From Halovivax asiaticus JCM 14624 (lineage in GTDB: Archaea; Halobacteriota; Halobacteria; Halobacteriales; Natrialbaceae), in the NCBI RefSeq assembly GCF_000337515.1, contig NZ_AOIQ01000021.1, forward strand, positions 396,304 through 460,303: a DNA stretch of 64,000 nucleotides, written 5' to 3'. Below are positions 16,609-27,277 of the stretch, piece after piece. Each line of letters starts with the position of its first letter. Positions within the stretch are counted from its first letter, which is position 1. The notes beneath the pieces are model-generated. The model ran no database searches, was not told the origin of the DNA, and saw only the letters and a program-made list of their open reading frames with translations. A program made the translations under genes and the position numbers.

Positions 16609-17361
16609 ATGCAGGCAACAGTACACGACCTGGACGGCGCCGACGCGGACACGGTCGAGCTCCCGGCGATCTTCGAGACGGAGTATCGCCCGGACTTGAT
16701 CTCCCGCGCGGTACGCGTCGCCCAGGCAAACCGAACACAGGCCTACGGCGCCGACGAGTTCGCTGGGAAGCGAACGTCGGCGGAGAGTCCCGGCAGCGGC
16801 CGGGGGATGGCTCACGTCCCACAGCAGGGTGGACGCGCACGTCGCGTTCCCCAGGCTGTCGGTGGACGGAAGGCCCACCCGCCGAAACCCGAGGCCGACC
16901 GCACCGAATCGATCAATACGAACGAACGAAAGCTCGCGACGCGGAGCGCCATCGCGGCGACCGCGGACGCCGACCGCGTCGCCGAGCGCGGTCACGAGTT
17001 CGACGACGACCTCGACCTTCCACTGGTCGTCGACGACGAGTTCGAGGACCTGGAGAAGACCAGGGAGGTCGTCTCGTTCCTCGAAGCGACCGGGCTCGAC
17101 GCCGACATCGAGCGTGCCGACGAGGGACGCTCCGTCCGAGCCGGCCGTGGTAAGACCCGCGGTCGCAAGTACAAGCAGCCGAAGTCGATCCTCTTCGTAA
17201 CGGGGAGCGAGGCCGGTCCGTCGCGGGCCGCTCGCAACCTCGCGGGCGCCGACGTCGCGACCGCAGCTGAGGTCAACGCCGAGGATCTCGCGCCCGGTGC
17301 GCATCCGGGTCGACTGACCGTCTGGACCGAAGCCGCACTCGCGGAGGTGAGCGATCGATGA
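16609..17361 (+). CDS. rpl4p: 50S ribosomal protein L4 (uL4)
   Basis: The 250-residue archaeal/eukaryotic-type L4 starts 3 bases after the L3 stop. The long internal loop with GKRTSAESPGSGRGMAHVP lines the exit tunnel, and the C-terminal TKGRKYK-like KTRGRKYKQPKS and GLDVATAAEVN-like segments identify the family. Its stop overlaps the L23 ATG by 4 bases. Confidence 0.98.
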   Translation: MQATVHDLDGADADTVELPAIFETEYRPDLISRAVRVAQANRTQAYGADEFAGKRTSAESPGSGRGMAHVPQQGGRARRVPQAVGGRKAHPPKPEADRTESINTNERKLATRSAIAATADADRVAERGHEFDDDLDLPLVVDDEFEDLEKTREVVSFLEATGLDADIERADEGRSVRAGRGKTRGRKYKQPKSILFVTGSEAGPSRAARNLAGADVATAAEVNAEDLAPGAHPGRLTVWTEAALAEVSDR

Positions 17362-17612
17362 GTTCGATCATCGACTACCCGCTCGTGACCGAGAAGGCGA
17401 TGAACGACATGGACTTCGAGAACAAGCTCCAGTTCGTCGTCGACGTCGACGCGGCGAAACCCGAGATCCGTGAGGTCGTCCAGTCGCGGTTCGACGTGAC
17501 CGTCACGGACGTCAACACGCAGGTACAGATGGACGGCACGAAGAAAGCGATCGTCACACTGAGCGAGGACGACGACGCGCAGGAAGTCGCCTCGCGAATC
17601 GGGGTGTTCTGA
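17358..17612 (+). CDS. rpl23p: 50S ribosomal protein L23 (uL23)
   Basis: The 84-residue protein starts MSSIIDYPLVTEKAMNDM and matches archaeal L23 in length. It binds domain III of 23S rRNA at the tunnel exit, where SRP and Sec docking occur. ATG 17358 overlaps the L4 stop (ATGA). Confidence 0.97.
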   Translation: MSSIIDYPLVTEKAMNDMDFENKLQFVVDVDAAKPEIREVVQSRFDVTVTDVNTQVQMDGTKKAIVTLSEDDDAQEVASRIGVF

Positions 17613-17614
17613 CC

Positions 17615-18337
17615 ATGGGACGACGAATTCAGGGACAGCGACGTGGTCGCGGGACCTCGACGTTCCGCGCACCGTCGCACCGATACAAGGCCGATCTCGA
17701 GCACAAAAAGCCCGAAGAGACGGACCTCGTCAGCGGGACGGTCGTCGATATCGAGCACGATCCGGCTCGATCGGCGCCCGTCGCCGCCGTCGAGTTCGAC
17801 GACGGCGATCAGCGCCTCGTCCTCGCACCCGAGGGAATCACCGTCGGCGAGGAACTGCAGATTGGCATCTCCGCGGAGATCAAGCCCGGTAACACGCTTC
17901 CGATCTCGGAGATCCCGGAAGGGGTTCAGATCTGTAACGTCGAGGCCAAGCCCGGCGACGGTGGGAAGTTCGCGCGCGCATCGGGCGTCAACGCGGACCT
18001 GATCACCCACGACCGCAACGCTGCGGTCGTCCAGTTGCCGAGCGGCGAGACGAAGCGTCTCGACCCCAACTGCCGCGCGACGATCGGCGTCGTGGCCGGC
18101 GGTGGCCGCACGGACAAGCCGATGGTCAAAGCCGGAAACAAGTACCACAAGATGCGCGCACGGGGGACGAAGTGGCCCCGCGTTCGTGGTGTCGCCATGA
18201 ACGCCGTCGACCACCCGTTCGGTGGCGGCGGTCGCCAGCATCCCGGTCGCCCGAAGTCCGTCTCGCGGGACGCCCCGCCGGGACGGAAGGTGGGCGACAT
18301 CTCGTCGCGGCGAACGGGCCGCGGTGGTAACAAATGA
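17615..18337 (+). CDS. rpl2p: 50S ribosomal protein L2 (uL2)
   Basis: The 240-residue protein begins [20 protein letters not shown]. The conserved C-terminal segment [15 protein letters not shown] includes the histidine needed for peptidyl transferase activity in the family. It is required for subunit association and tRNA binding. It starts 2 bases after L23 and overlaps S19 by 4 bases. Confidence 0.98.
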   Translation: MGRRIQGQRRGRGTSTFRAPSHRYKADLEHKKPEETDLVSGTVVDIEHDPARSAPVAAVEFDDGDQRLVLAPEGITVGEELQIGISAEIKPGNTLPISEIPEGVQICNVEAKPGDGGKFARASGVNADLITHDRNAAVVQLPSGETKRLDPNCRATIGVVAGGGRTDKPMVKAGNKYHKMRARGTKWPRVRGVAMNAVDHPFGGGGRQHPGRPKSVSRDAPPGRKVGDISSRRTGRGGNK

Positions 18338-18756
18338 CCCAGGAGTACCGAACCGGCCGCGAGGGTGAGTTCACCTACCGTGGCCACACGTTAGACGAGC
18401 TGCAGGAGATGGAGCTCGACGAGGTCGCGGAACTGCTGCCCGCACGTAAGCGGCGAAGCATCCGACGCGGGCTCTCGACCGAGCAGGAGAAGCTGCTCGA
18501 GAAGGCCCGTAACCGAACGGAAGAGGAGACCGCGAACGATCCGATCCGGACGCACCTGCGCAATATGCCGGTGCTGCCGGAGTTCGTCGACCTGACTTTC
18601 GCCGTCTATGACGGCCAGGAGTTCGGTCGCGTTCGCGTCGAGCCCGAGATGATCGGTCACTACCTGGGCGAGTTCCAGCTCACCCGGACGTCCGTCGAAC
18701 ACGGACAGGCCGGTATTGGCGCAACACGCTCCTCGAAGTTCGTGCCACTGAAGTGA
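18334..18756 (+). CDS. rps19p: 30S ribosomal protein S19 (uS19)
   Basis: The 140-residue archaeal S19 has an N-terminal extension (residues 1-55) rich in charged helices. The conserved core follows, with [20 protein letters not shown] and the C-terminal [10 protein letters not shown] and [12 protein letters not shown] signatures. It binds the head of the small subunit with S13. A start at 18334 overlaps L2. Confidence 0.98.
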   Translation: MTQEYRTGREGEFTYRGHTLDELQEMELDEVAELLPARKRRSIRRGLSTEQEKLLEKARNRTEEETANDPIRTHLRNMPVLPEFVDLTFAVYDGQEFGRVRVEPEMIGHYLGEFQLTRTSVEHGQAGIGATRSSKFVPLK

Positions 18757-18763
18757 TCGTCCA

Positions 18764-19240
18764 ATGGGAATCAACTACTCAGTCGACGCGGACCCGGACT
18801 CCACGGCGAAAGCCATGCTCCGGGAGCGTCACATGAGCCACAAGCACAGCAAGGAAATCGCCCGGGAGATCAAGGGCATGACCGTCGGTGACGCCCAGGA
18901 GTACCTGGCCGCCGTCATCGAGGGTGAGCGCTCGGTCCCGTTCAAGTCCCACAACACCGGTGCCGGACACCGTTCGGACGTCGACGGCTGGGACGCCGGC
19001 AAGTATCCGGAGAAGGCGAGCAACGCCTTCCTCGACCTGCTGGAGAACGTCGCCGCTAACGCAGCCCACCAGGGCTTCGACGGCGAGACGATGAAGATCG
19101 CCCACGTCGCCGCCCACAAGGTCGGCGAGTCGATGGGCCGCAAACCCCGCGCGATGGGCCGAGCGACGGCCTGGAATACGCCAGAGGTCGACGTCGAAAT
19201 CGTCGTCGCCGAAACCGAAGACATGGAGGGTGATGCCTGA
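18764..19240 (+). CDS. rpl22p: 50S ribosomal protein L22 (uL22)
   Basis: The 158-residue protein begins MGINYSVDADPDSTAKAML and has the archaeal KEIAREIKGMTVGDAQEYL and MGRKPRAMGRATAWNTPEVDVEIVV segments; the loop preceding the latter reaches the exit tunnel. It starts 7 bases after S19 and its stop overlaps the S3 ATG by one base. Confidence 0.98.
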   Translation: MGINYSVDADPDSTAKAMLRERHMSHKHSKEIAREIKGMTVGDAQEYLAAVIEGERSVPFKSHNTGAGHRSDVDGWDAGKYPEKASNAFLDLLENVAANAAHQGFDGETMKIAHVAAHKVGESMGRKPRAMGRATAWNTPEVDVEIVVAETEDMEGDA

Positions 19241-20184
19241 TGGCAGACGAACACCAGTTCATCGAGAACGGATTGCGCCGCTCGCAGATCGACGAGTTCT
19301 TCGCGGACGAACTCGGTCGCGCCGGCTACGGCGGCATGGACGTCGCCCAGACGCCGATGGGGACCCAGATCGTCCTCAAGGCCGAGAAGCCAGGGATGGT
19401 TATCGGCAAGGGCGGTGAGAACATCCGGAAGGTTACGACGGCCCTCGAGGACCGATTCAACCTCGAAGATCCACAGATCGACGTCCAGGAGGTCGACGAA
19501 CCCGACCTCAACGCCCGCATCGTCGCGGACCGACTGGCCAACGCCCTAGAGCGTGGCTGGTACTTCCGCAAGGCCGGGCACACGACGATCGACCGGATCA
19601 TGGACGCTGGCGCACTCGGTGCCGAGATCGTCCTCTCCGGAAAGGTCACGGGCGCACGCTCGCGCGTGGAGAAGTTCAACCGTGGCTACATCAAGCACAA
19701 CGGCGAACCCGCCGACGAGGTCGTCGATCACGGTCAGGGCGTCGCCGTCATGAAACTCGGGACGATCGGCGTGGACGTCAAGATCATCCCGCCGGGTGCC
19801 GAGTTGCCGGACGACTTCCACGTCGAGGAAGACCTCGATCCTGAGGAGGTCGTTCCGGACGCCGTCGAAGCAAACGAGGGCGTCGAGGAACTGCTCGAAG
19901 GCACGCCTGCGGAAGACGAAGCCGAAGCGGATGTCGACGAGGAACCGGCCGAGGACACCGAGGCCGAACCCGAACTCGACGAGGAGGTCGTCGAGGAAGC
20001 CATCGAAGAAGAGATCGTCGAGGAGACGGTCGAAGACGAGACCGAGGCGGACGCCGACGAGGCTGACGCCGCGGCCGACGAGGTCACGGAGGATCTCGAC
20101 GAAGAGATCGAAGCCGAGGCCGAGGAACTCGTCGCCGAGATGGAAGGCGAGGAGGACGACGCAGACGAGGGAGGTGACGCCTGA
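19240..20184 (+). CDS. rps3p: 30S ribosomal protein S3 (uS3) with long acidic tail
   Basis: The first 210 residues form the normal S3 with an N-terminal KH domain (GMVIGKGGENIRKV, GxxG at about residues 57-60) and the C-terminal domain ending near DVKIIPPGAELPDDF. Roughly 100 further residues are almost only Glu, Asp, Ala and Val in irregular repeats, a haloarchaeal tail that should be disordered and solvent-exposed. It forms the mRNA entry site. Overlaps L22 and L29 by single bases. Confidence 0.97.
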   Translation: MADEHQFIENGLRRSQIDEFFADELGRAGYGGMDVAQTPMGTQIVLKAEKPGMVIGKGGENIRKVTTALEDRFNLEDPQIDVQEVDEPDLNARIVADRLANALERGWYFRKAGHTTIDRIMDAGALGAEIVLSGKVTGARSRVEKFNRGYIKHNGEPADEVVDHGQGVAVMKLGTIGVDVKIIPPGAELPDDFHVEEDLDPEEVVPDAVEANEGVEELLEGTPAEDEAEADVDEEPAEDTEAEPELDEEVVEEAIEEEIVEETVEDETEADADEADAAADEVTEDLDEEIEAEAEELVAEMEGEEDDADEGGDA

Positions 20185-20396
20185 TGGCGATCGTTCACGT
20201 CGAGGAACTCCGCGACATGACGCCCGCCGAGCGCGAAGCCGAACTCGAAGAACTCGAGACGGAACTGCTGAACCAGAAGTCCGTCCTCGCGGCCGGTGGG
20301 GCCCCGGAAGATCCGGGCCGCATCAACGAACTCGGCAAGACGATCGCTCGGATCAAGACGATCCAGCGTGAGGAAGGCGACTTAGACGAAGAATAA
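20184..20396 (+). CDS. rpl29p: 50S ribosomal protein L29 (uL29)
   Basis: The 70-residue helical protein contains LRDMTPAEREAELEELETELLNQKS and PEDPGRINELGKTIARIKTIQREE, the two-helix L29 layout. It sits beside L23 at the tunnel exit. Confidence 0.96.
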   Translation: MAIVHVEELRDMTPAEREAELEELETELLNQKSVLAAGGAPEDPGRINELGKTIARIKTIQREEGDLDEE

Positions 20397-20398
20397 CC

Positions 20399-20863
20399 AT
20401 GCCACTGACACCCGAGACGCTCCCGCGACACGAACTCACTGGCCTTTCGGTCAGGGTCGTCGAGAGTGACGACCCTGGTCGGGTCGGTATCCGGGGACGG
20501 GTCGTCTGCGAGACGACCAGCACCCTCCGGATCGAGCGCGCTTCGCCGGAGGCGGAGCGACGCGAGTCGCGAGACGGCGGTGACGACGCCGACGCACGTG
20601 ACGCGGACGGCGCTCGGGTGGTTACGGTACCGAAGGTGGGAACGACGTTCGAATTCGCGATCACAGATGACGCCGCCGGGGTCGAAAAGGCCCCGGGGAC
20701 CGCGTCCAAACTGGCCGACACTCAACCTGCGGGGGAGTCCGACCCGGATTCCACCACAGACAGCGCTGGCGAGGGCGTGGCCTACGTTACGGTCGATGGA
20801 TCGCGCCTGAACGAACGACCGGCCCGCCGTACCGAAACGGCAGGAGATTCACCATGGCAATAG
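20399..20863 (+). CDS. rnp1: Ribonuclease P protein component 1 (Rpp29/Pop4)
   Basis: The N-terminal half ([21 protein letters not shown], then [17 protein letters not shown]) and the [10 protein letters not shown] strand are the Sm-like barrel of archaeal Rpp29. It is a cofactor of the RNase P ribozyme for tRNA 5' processing. At 154 residues it is longer than most archaeal homologues because of an acidic insertion around residues 55-75 and an acidic segment near residues 100-125. Position between L29 and S17 is the usual archaeal one. Its last 10 bases overlap S17. Confidence 0.92.
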   Translation: MPLTPETLPRHELTGLSVRVVESDDPGRVGIRGRVVCETTSTLRIERASPEAERRESRDGGDDADARDADGARVVTVPKVGTTFEFAITDDAAGVEKAPGTASKLADTQPAGESDPDSTTDSAGEGVAYVTVDGSRLNERPARRTETAGDSPWQ

Positions 20864-21303
20864 GACTAGATGTAGACACCCCTCCGGAACCGGCAAACCC
20901 GGAGGAATACGACTACGAGAAGTGTCCGTTCTACGGCGAGCTTCCCGTTCGAGGACAGGTCCTCGAAGGGCAGGTCGTCTCGACGGACATGGACAAGACC
21001 GTAGTCGTCGAGCGAGAGTACGACGTGGCCGTACCGAAGTACGATCGGTACATGAAGCGTCGCTCGCGCATTCCGGCACACGTGCCGGGCGTGCTCGAGC
21101 CGCTCTCGGTCGGTGACTCGGTCAAGATCGCAGAGACCCGACCACTGTCGAAGACGAAATCGCACGTGGTCGTCGAAGTAACACAGGAGGCGACCGCCGA
21201 AGACGTCGCCGAGCTCACGCGTCAGGAGGAACCTGACCGTGAACTCTCGGCCGAGGACGTGACGGCGGACGCCGACGCCGAGGAAATCGAGGGTGAGCAG
21301 TGA
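20854..21303 (+). CDS. rps17p: 30S ribosomal protein S17 (uS17)
   Basis: The 149-residue protein has an archaeal N-terminal lead ([15 protein letters not shown]), the OB-fold core [18 protein letters not shown], and [14 protein letters not shown], followed by an acidic tail of about 35 residues. ATG 20854 lies within the last codons of rnp1. Confidence 0.97.
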   Translation: MAIGLDVDTPPEPANPEEYDYEKCPFYGELPVRGQVLEGQVVSTDMDKTVVVEREYDVAVPKYDRYMKRRSRIPAHVPGVLEPLSVGDSVKIAETRPLSKTKSHVVVEVTQEATAEDVAELTRQEEPDRELSAEDVTADADAEEIEGEQ

Positions 21304-21701
21304 TGGAGGCGATCAAGGCCGACGTCACGCAGGGACTCAAGAAGGGGTCGCTCGTCACCTGTGCCGACAACACCGGTGCCCGAGAGCTGAAGGTTATCAG
21401 CGTCGCGGGCTACCACGGCACGAAGAACCGCCAGCCCAAGGCTGGCCTCGGCGACAAGGTGACCGTTTCCGTCACCAAGGGGACGCCCGAGATGCGCCGC
21501 CAGGTGCTCGAAGCCGTCGTCGTCCGTCAGCGCCAGACCGTTCGGCGCCCGGATGGCACGCGCATGAAGTTCGAGGACAACGCGGCCGTCATCGTCGACG
21601 AGAACGAGGAACCCCGCGGAACGGAGATCAAGGGACCGATCGCTCGCGAAGTCGCCGAACGGTTCGGTGCCATCGCGAGCACCGCCACGATGATCGTATA
21701 G
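21303..21701 (+). CDS. rpl14p: 50S ribosomal protein L14 (uL14)
   Basis: The 132-residue protein begins [18 protein letters not shown] and contains [16 protein letters not shown], the L14 signature. A GTG one codon earlier is also in frame, but the ATG overlapping the S17 stop gives the usual start. It contacts 16S rRNA in an intersubunit bridge. Confidence 0.98.
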   Translation: MEAIKADVTQGLKKGSLVTCADNTGARELKVISVAGYHGTKNRQPKAGLGDKVTVSVTKGTPEMRRQVLEAVVVRQRQTVRRPDGTRMKFEDNAAVIVDENEEPRGTEIKGPIAREVAERFGAIASTATMIV

Positions 21702-21705
21702 AACC

Positions 21706-22062
21706 ATGAGCAAGCAACCACGCACACAGCGAACGCAGACTGACCGTGCCCCGCTGCACAAGCGCGGCACGCAGCTGCACGCGACGCTCACCGAGGAACT
21801 CCGCGAGGAGTACGACACCCGTCGCACGCGCGTCAACGCCGGTGATACGGTCGAAGTGATGCGCGGCGATTACGCCGGGACGGAGGGAGAGGTTCTCACC
21901 GTCTCGCTTCGCGACGGCGTCATCCACGTCGAAGACGTCACGGTCGAGACGGCCGACGGCGAGGAAGTCGCTCGCCCGCTCGACGCGTCGAACGTCCGCA
22001 TCACGGACCTCGACCTGAGCGACGAGCGTCGCGAGGCACGACTCGAAGGTGATAGCGAATGA
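21706..22062 (+). CDS. rpl24p: 50S ribosomal protein L24 (uL24)
   Basis: The 118-residue protein carries a KOW motif ([21 protein letters not shown]) and the archaeal N-terminal lead [20 protein letters not shown]. It initiates large-subunit assembly. It overlaps rps4e by 4 bases. Confidence 0.97.
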   Translation: MSKQPRTQRTQTDRAPLHKRGTQLHATLTEELREEYDTRRTRVNAGDTVEVMRGDYAGTEGEVLTVSLRDGVIHVEDVTVETADGEEVARPLDASNVRITDLDLSDERREARLEGDSE

Positions 22063-22793
22063 GCAACCATCAGAAACGACTCTCGGTACCGAAGTCCTGG
22101 CCGGTCGAGCGAAAGACCGACACCTTCACGGTGAAGGCCGGGGCCGGCCCGCACGGTGAAGACGGCGTTCCGCTGCTCATCCTGCTGCGGGACGTGCTCG
22201 AGTACGTCGACAACCGAAAGGAGGCGCGCTACGCCCTCGCGAACGACGCTGTGCTCGTCAACGGCGACGAGATCAGCGACGAGGAGCGTCCGATCGGAAT
22301 GTTCGACATTCTGGCGTTCCCCGACCGCGAAGAGGCCTACCGCGTCTTCCCGGACGAGGGTGGCCGCCTCTCGCTGACCCCGATCGACGCCGAATCGGCC
22401 GAGAGCCGACTCGGCAAGGTCGAGGGCAAACGACAGGTCACCGGCGGCGTCACGCAGCTCTCGCTGCACGACGGCACCAACGTGACCGTCGACGACGAGG
22501 CCACCTACGGTGTGAACGACTCCGTCGTCGTCGACAACGAATCGAAGGAGATCGTCGCACACTTCCCGTACGAGGACGGTGCGCTCGTGACGGCCGTTCG
22601 CGGCAACCACGCCGGCAAGATCGGCCAGATCGCCGAGATCGACGTCACGCCCGGGAGCGGCTCGAACATCGTCACCGTCGAAGCGGCCGAGGCGGCCGTG
22701 ACGGACGAGGAATTCGAGACCGTCGAGGAGTACGTCGTCGTTATCGACGAGAACTTCGTAGACGGCGAGGCGACAGGAGGTGACGACGAATGA
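22059..22793 (+). CDS. rps4e: 30S ribosomal protein S4e (eS4)
   Basis: The 244-residue archaeal/eukaryotic protein has the N-terminal [19 protein letters not shown] signature, an S4-like domain (about residues 45-110) and a C-terminal KOW segment [13 protein letters not shown]. It lies in the usual archaeal place between L24 and L5. Confidence 0.98.
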   Translation: MSNHQKRLSVPKSWPVERKTDTFTVKAGAGPHGEDGVPLLILLRDVLEYVDNRKEARYALANDAVLVNGDEISDEERPIGMFDILAFPDREEAYRVFPDEGGRLSLTPIDAESAESRLGKVEGKRQVTGGVTQLSLHDGTNVTVDDEATYGVNDSVVVDNESKEIVAHFPYEDGALVTAVRGNHAGKIGQIAEIDVTPGSGSNIVTVEAAEAAVTDEEFETVEEYVVVIDENFVDGEATGGDDE

Positions 22794-23323
22794 GCGACGC
22801 CGAATCGTCGGCAGACTTCCACGCGATGCGCGAACCGCGCGTCGAGAAAGCTGTCGTCCACATGGGCGTCGGGCAGGGCGGTCGCGAACTCGCCGACGCC
22901 GAGGACATCATCGAAGAGATCTCCGGTCAGCAGAGCGTCCGCACGCAAGCGGCCGCGACCGAACCGGAATTCGGCATCCGCCAGGGTGAGCCGATCGGGA
23001 CGAAAGTCACGCTCCGTGGCGACGACGCCCACGAGTTCCTCGAGACGGCACTGCCGATCGCGGACCTCTCCGCTCGCCAGTTCGACGAGACGGGGAACTT
23101 CAGCTTCGGTGTCGCCGAACACACCGACTTCCCCAGCCAGGAGTACGACCCGAACATCGGGATCTACGGACTGGACGTGACCGTCAACCTGGTCCGTCCC
23201 GGCTATCGCGTTGCGAAACGCGATCAGGCGACCCGGTCGATCCCGTCGAACCATCGACTGACGCCCGAGGACTCGATTCGATTCCTCGAGGCGGCGTTCG
23301 ACGTGGAGGTAGACGATGAGTGA
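22790..23323 (+). CDS. rpl5p: 50S ribosomal protein L5 (uL5)
   Basis: The 177-residue protein contains [23 protein letters not shown] and the [20 protein letters not shown] segment typical of archaeal L5. It binds 5S rRNA and the P-site tRNA. Its stop lies 8 bases inside the S14 gene. Confidence 0.98.
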   Translation: MSDAESSADFHAMREPRVEKAVVHMGVGQGGRELADAEDIIEEISGQQSVRTQAAATEPEFGIRQGEPIGTKVTLRGDDAHEFLETALPIADLSARQFDETGNFSFGVAEHTDFPSQEYDPNIGIYGLDVTVNLVRPGYRVAKRDQATRSIPSNHRLTPEDSIRFLEAAFDVEVDDE

Positions 23324-23492
23324 AAGTGAGAACGAACAGACGGGCGAGCACGCCGCAAAGCGCACGGGACAGCTTGAGTCCTGTCAGCGCTGTGGCCGTA
23401 AGCAGGGACTTGTCGGGAAGTATGACATCAATCTCTGCCGCCAGTGCTTCCGCGAGATCGCCCGCGACATGGGATTCAAGAAGTACAGATGA
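23316..23492 (+). CDS. rps14p: 30S ribosomal protein S14 (uS14), zinc-binding type
   Basis: This 58-codon gene lies between L5 and S8, overlapping them by 8 and 4 bases. The product, [18 protein letters not shown] onward, has two zinc-ligand pairs, C-Q-R-C-G and C-R-Q-C-F, and ends [13 protein letters not shown], the archaeal S14 type. It has a haloarchaeal N-terminal extension of about 18 residues. Confidence 0.97.
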   Translation: MSESENEQTGEHAAKRTGQLESCQRCGRKQGLVGKYDINLCRQCFREIARDMGFKKYR

Positions 23493-23881
23493 CAGGTAAC
23501 GACCCACTCAGTAACGCGCTCTCGGGCATCGACAATGCAGAGAGCGTGGGCCATCTGAGCCACGAGGTACGGCCCGCCTCGAACGTGATCGGACAGGTAC
23601 TCGAGGTCTTCTACGACCGCGGGTACGTCGACGGCTTCGAGTTCGTCGACGACGGCAAAGGCGGTCAGTTCGAGGTCGAATTGAACGGAGCGATCAACGA
23701 GTGCGGCCCCGTCAAGCCACGCTACAGTGCCGGCGCCGACGAGTTCGAGAAGTGGGAGAAGCGGTTCCTCCCCGCTCGGGACTTCGGTGCGCTCGTCGTC
23801 ACGACGAGCGAGGGCATCATGAGCCACTACGAGGCTCGTGAGCGCGGTATCGGGGGCCAGGTGATCGCGTACGTCTACTAG
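23489..23881 (+). CDS. rps8p: 30S ribosomal protein S8 (uS8)
   Basis: The 130-residue protein begins [18 protein letters not shown] and ends with the S8 signature [20 protein letters not shown]. It binds the central domain of 16S rRNA. The ATG overlapping the S14 stop is chosen; an upstream in-frame start would lie entirely inside S14. Confidence 0.97.
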   Translation: MTGNDPLSNALSGIDNAESVGHLSHEVRPASNVIGQVLEVFYDRGYVDGFEFVDDGKGGQFEVELNGAINECGPVKPRYSAGADEFEKWEKRFLPARDFGALVVTTSEGIMSHYEARERGIGGQVIAYVY

Positions 23882-23885
23882 CACA

Positions 23886-24422
23886 ATGGCACGAACAACA
23901 CTCACCATTCCCGACGACGTAACTGTCGAGGTCGACCACCTCGACGTGACGGTCGATGGGCCGGAAGGGACGGTTTCCCGTCGCCTCTGGTACCCGGACG
24001 TCACCGTCGAGGTAGATGGCGACCAGGTGGTTATCGAGAGCGACGCCGACGACGCCAAGACGACGGCGACGGTCGGCACGTTCGAGAGCCACGTCCGCAA
24101 CGCCTTCCACGGCGTGACCGACAACTGGGAGTACGAGATGGAGGTTTTCTACTCGCACTTCCCGATGCAGGTCGACGTCGAAGGCGACGAAGTCGTCATC
24201 GAGAACTTCCTCGGCGAGAAAGCACCGCGACGAACGACTATCCACGGTGATACCCAGGTGAGCGTCGATGGCGAGGCCATCACGCTCTCCGGCCCGAACA
24301 AAGAAGACGTCGGCCAGACCGCAGCTGACATCGAGCAGCTGACCCAGGTCACTGGGAAAGACACGCGTGTCTTCCAGGACGGCGTCTACATCACCGCCAA
24401 ACCCAGCACGGGAGGTGCCTGA
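23886..24422 (+). CDS. rpl6p: 50S ribosomal protein L6 (uL6)
   Basis: The 178-residue protein has two L6 repeats. The C-terminal signature [20 protein letters not shown] and the [21 protein letters not shown] segment match archaeal L6. It sits near the factor-binding site. Confidence 0.98.
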   Translation: MARTTLTIPDDVTVEVDHLDVTVDGPEGTVSRRLWYPDVTVEVDGDQVVIESDADDAKTTATVGTFESHVRNAFHGVTDNWEYEMEVFYSHFPMQVDVEGDEVVIENFLGEKAPRRTTIHGDTQVSVDGEAITLSGPNKEDVGQTAADIEQLTQVTGKDTRVFQDGVYITAKPSTGGA

Positions 24423-24424
24423 TC

Positions 24425-25168
24425 ATGTCCGAAGACGAATCTGACGACGCCGAAGCAGCAGTCGAGGAGGGAACTCCCGAGAGCTTAGCGGAGATCAGTG
24501 GCGTCGGCGCGAGCAAGGCCGACGCACTTCGTGAAGCCGGATTCGAGTCCGTCGACGACGTCAAAGAAGCCTCCCAGGACGACCTGGCGGCGGTCGAAGG
24601 CGTCGGCATGGCGCTTGCGGCCCGAATCAAGGCTGACGTCGGCGATCTCGAGGTCGACGAGGAGACCGAGGCCGAGATCGAAGACGAGGCCGAACCCGAA
24701 GCGGAGGCCGAGGCCGAAGACGTCGAGACCGAACTGCAGCCCCGGGGCCTGACCGAGAAGGAGCCCGATCTCTCAGACGAGGAGGGCCGGCTCCTGACCG
24801 AGCGGCGCCACGAGGGCAACCCGCAGTTCAACCGACAGGACTACCACAAGAAAAAGCGGACGCCGGAATCCTGGCGAAAGCCACGTGGTGGTCTCTCGAA
24901 GCAGCGCCGCGGCGTGAAGGGCAAGGGCCCCAAAGTCGAGGCCGGCTACCGGACGCCGACGACGGTGCGCGGCAAGCACCCGAGCGGCTTCGAGGAGGTT
25001 CGCGTCGAGAACACGGACGACTTGGACGGCGTCGACGGCGACACCGAAGCCGTTCGTATCGCCGGTTCGGTCGGTGCTCGCAAGCGCGAACGCATCGAAG
25101 AACAGGCCGAGGACGCAGGCATTCGCGTCCTCAACCCGACCTACGTCGAAGTGGAGGTAGACGAATGA
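24425..25168 (+). CDS. rpl32e: 50S ribosomal protein L32e with N-terminal helix-hairpin-helix domain
   Basis: The C-terminal half (from about residue 115) is L32e with [19 protein letters not shown] and [18 protein letters not shown]. The first 80 residues form a helix-hairpin-helix domain with two repeats, [20 protein letters not shown] and [17 protein letters not shown], joined by an acidic linker. This extension is common in haloarchaeal L32e and may add RNA or DNA contacts. It starts 2 bases after L6. Confidence 0.96.
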   Translation: MSEDESDDAEAAVEEGTPESLAEISGVGASKADALREAGFESVDDVKEASQDDLAAVEGVGMALAARIKADVGDLEVDEETEAEIEDEAEPEAEAEAEDVETELQPRGLTEKEPDLSDEEGRLLTERRHEGNPQFNRQDYHKKKRTPESWRKPRGGLSKQRRGVKGKGPKVEAGYRTPTTVRGKHPSGFEEVRVENTDDLDGVDGDTEAVRIAGSVGARKRERIEEQAEDAGIRVLNPTYVEVEVDE

Positions 25169-25614
25169 CGGACCTGAGTGCACAGAAGCGACTCGCAGCG
25201 GACGTCCTCGACGTCGGCAAGAATCGTATCTGGTTCGATCCGGACGCCCAGGGAGAGATCTCCCAGGCGATCACGCGCGAGGAGATCCGCGAACTCGTCG
25301 ACGACGGCACGATCCGTGCCGAGGACGCCCGCGGCAACTCCCGCGGTCGTGCCCGCGAACGGAACGCGAAGCGAGCATACGGCCACCAGAAGGGGCCGGG
25401 CAAGCGACGCGGGAAGGCGGGTGCCCGTCAGGATAGCAAGGAACAGTGGCGAAATCAGATTCGGGCTCAGCGACGGAAACTGCGCGAACTGCGCGACTCG
25501 GACGAGCTTACACCGACCGAGTACCGCGAACTCTACCGCAAAGCTGGCGGTGGCGAGTTCCGCAGCGTCCGGTACATGCTGACCTTCATCGAGAACGAAT
25601 ACGGTGACGAATAA
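25165..25614 (+). CDS. rpl19e: 50S ribosomal protein L19e
   Basis: The 149-residue basic helical protein starts [23 protein letters not shown] and has the [12 protein letters not shown] segment. It bridges the large subunit to the small subunit. It overlaps L32e and L18. Confidence 0.98.
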   Translation: MTDLSAQKRLAADVLDVGKNRIWFDPDAQGEISQAITREEIRELVDDGTIRAEDARGNSRGRARERNAKRAYGHQKGPGKRRGKAGARQDSKEQWRNQIRAQRRKLRELRDSDELTPTEYRELYRKAGGGEFRSVRYMLTFIENEYGDE

Positions 25615-26165
25615 TGGCAACAGGACCACGATATAAGGTACCGATGCGACGTCGCCGGGAGGTCCGGACGGACTACCATCAGAGGTTGCGCCTGCTGAAA
25701 TCGGGCAAGCCGCGCCTCGTCGCGCGGACGTCCAACGCGCACGTCAGGGCGCAGCTGATCACTCCCGGCCCCCAGGGCGACGAAACACATGCAAGCGCAC
25801 ACTCGGGTGACTTGGCCGAGTTCGGCTGGGAAGCACCCACGAGTAACCTGCCTGCGGCGTATCTGACCGGCCTCCTGGCCGGCATGCGCGCGGTCGAGGC
25901 CGGTGTCGAGGAAGCGGTCCTCGATCTGGGTCTCCACACGGCGACGCCGGGCAACAAGGTGTTCGCGGTTCAGGAGGGTGCGATCGACGCGGGGCTCGAG
26001 ATCCCGCACAACGACAGCGTCCTCGCCGACTGGTCGCGCACGCGCGGCGAACACATCGCCGAGTACGCAGAGTCGCTCGACGAACCGCTCTACAGCGGTG
26101 ATTTCGACGCGACCGACCTCCCCGAGCACTTCGATACGGTACGAGAGGAGATCAGCAATGAGTAA
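25614..26165 (+). CDS. rpl18p: 50S ribosomal protein L18 (uL18)
   Basis: The 183-residue archaeal L18/L5-type protein contains [20 protein letters not shown] and [15 protein letters not shown], the 5S rRNA-binding surface, and a [13 protein letters not shown] segment. It shares one base with L19e and overlaps S5 by 8. Confidence 0.98.
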   Translation: MATGPRYKVPMRRRREVRTDYHQRLRLLKSGKPRLVARTSNAHVRAQLITPGPQGDETHASAHSGDLAEFGWEAPTSNLPAAYLTGLLAGMRAVEAGVEEAVLDLGLHTATPGNKVFAVQEGAIDAGLEIPHNDSVLADWSRTRGEHIAEYAESLDEPLYSGDFDATDLPEHFDTVREEISNE

Positions 26166-26811
26166 CCGACAGGACGGCGGGTGGGAGCCCGTCACACGAC
26201 TAGGGCGAAAGGTACAGGAGGGCGAGATCGACACGATGTCGGCCGCACTCGACTCCGGGCTTCCGCTGAAGGAGCCGGAGCTCGTCGATCAGCTCCTGCC
26301 GGGGCTCGACGACGAGGTACTCGACATCAACATGGTCCAGCGGATGACCGACTCCGGACGACGCGTGAAGTTCCGCTGTGTCGTCACCGTCGGTGACCGA
26401 AACGGCTTTGTCGGTTACGCCGAAGGGCGTGACGACCAGGTCGGGTCGGCCATCCAGAAGGCTATCGAGATCGCGAAACTGAACATCATCGAGGTTCCCC
26501 GCGGCTCCGGGTCGTGGGAGGATCGATCGGACCGGCCCCACTCGCTGACCCACCGAACGAGCGGCAAGGCCGGCTCGGTCGAGGTCGACGTCATTCCGGC
26601 ACCCGAGGGCCTCGGACTGGCCGCGAGCGACACTGTTCGTGCCGTCCTCGAACTCGCGGGTATCGAGAACGCCTGGACGCAGAGCCACGGCAACACCCGG
26701 ACGACGGTCAACCTCGCGAAGGCAACGTTCAACGCGCTCGAAAACGCCTCACAGTCCCGCATGCAAGCTCGGACGCAGGATAACGAGGGCGCCGAGGTGG
26801 CCGAGCGATGA
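26158..26811 (+). CDS. rps5p: 30S ribosomal protein S5 (uS5)
   Basis: The 217-residue protein has the S5 double-stranded-RNA-binding signature [24 protein letters not shown] and the C-terminal [20 protein letters not shown] segment. It is involved in mRNA unwinding and decoding accuracy. The ATG overlapping the L18 stop is chosen because upstream in-frame sequence is a shadow of L18. Confidence 0.97.
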   Translation: MSNRQDGGWEPVTRLGRKVQEGEIDTMSAALDSGLPLKEPELVDQLLPGLDDEVLDINMVQRMTDSGRRVKFRCVVTVGDRNGFVGYAEGRDDQVGSAIQKAIEIAKLNIIEVPRGSGSWEDRSDRPHSLTHRTSGKAGSVEVDVIPAPEGLGLAASDTVRAVLELAGIENAWTQSHGNTRTTVNLAKATFNALENASQSRMQARTQDNEGAEVAER

Positions 26812-27275
26812 AGGCGCTCGTCCAGCTTCGCGGCGAGGTCGATCGCTCGGATGCGGTCGATGACACGCTGATGATGCTCAACATCCCCGAGGTCAATCAC
26901 GCCACGCTCGTTCCCGAGCGGGACACCTACCGCGGGATGATCACGAAGGTTCACGACTACGTCGCGTACGGCGAACCCAGCGCGGACGTGCTCGCGACGG
27001 TGCTCTCGAAGCGAGCCGAGCCGCTCGAGGGCCGTCAGTCCGACGTGGACGAGGCGTGGGTCGCCGACAACACGGCCTACGACGACTTCGACGGGCTCGC
27101 CGAGGCGCTACTCGAAGAGGAAACGACACTTCGCGAGGAAGGACTCTCCCCGACGCTTCGCCTGCACCCGCCACGTGGTGGGCACGACGGGATCAAGAAG
27201 CCGACGGGCGACGGTGGCCAACTCGGAAAGCATACAACGGAGCAGATTAACGACCTGCTAGAATCGATGCGCTAA
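26808..27275 (+). CDS. rpl30p: 50S ribosomal protein L30 (uL30)
   Basis: The 155-residue archaeal L30 begins [26 protein letters not shown] and ends in the [18 protein letters not shown] region typical of the L7/L30e-like long form. It overlaps S5 by 4 bases. Confidence 0.97.
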   Translation: MKALVQLRGEVDRSDAVDDTLMMLNIPEVNHATLVPERDTYRGMITKVHDYVAYGEPSADVLATVLSKRAEPLEGRQSDVDEAWVADNTAYDDFDGLAEALLEEETTLREEGLSPTLRLHPPRGGHDGIKKPTGDGGQLGKHTTEQINDLLESMR

Positions 27276-27277
27276 CC

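Noticed and set aside
19800..20184. Acidic 3' end of S3 as a separate gene or frameshift
   Set aside because: It is in frame with S3, and acidic tails are common in haloarchaeal ribosomal proteins.
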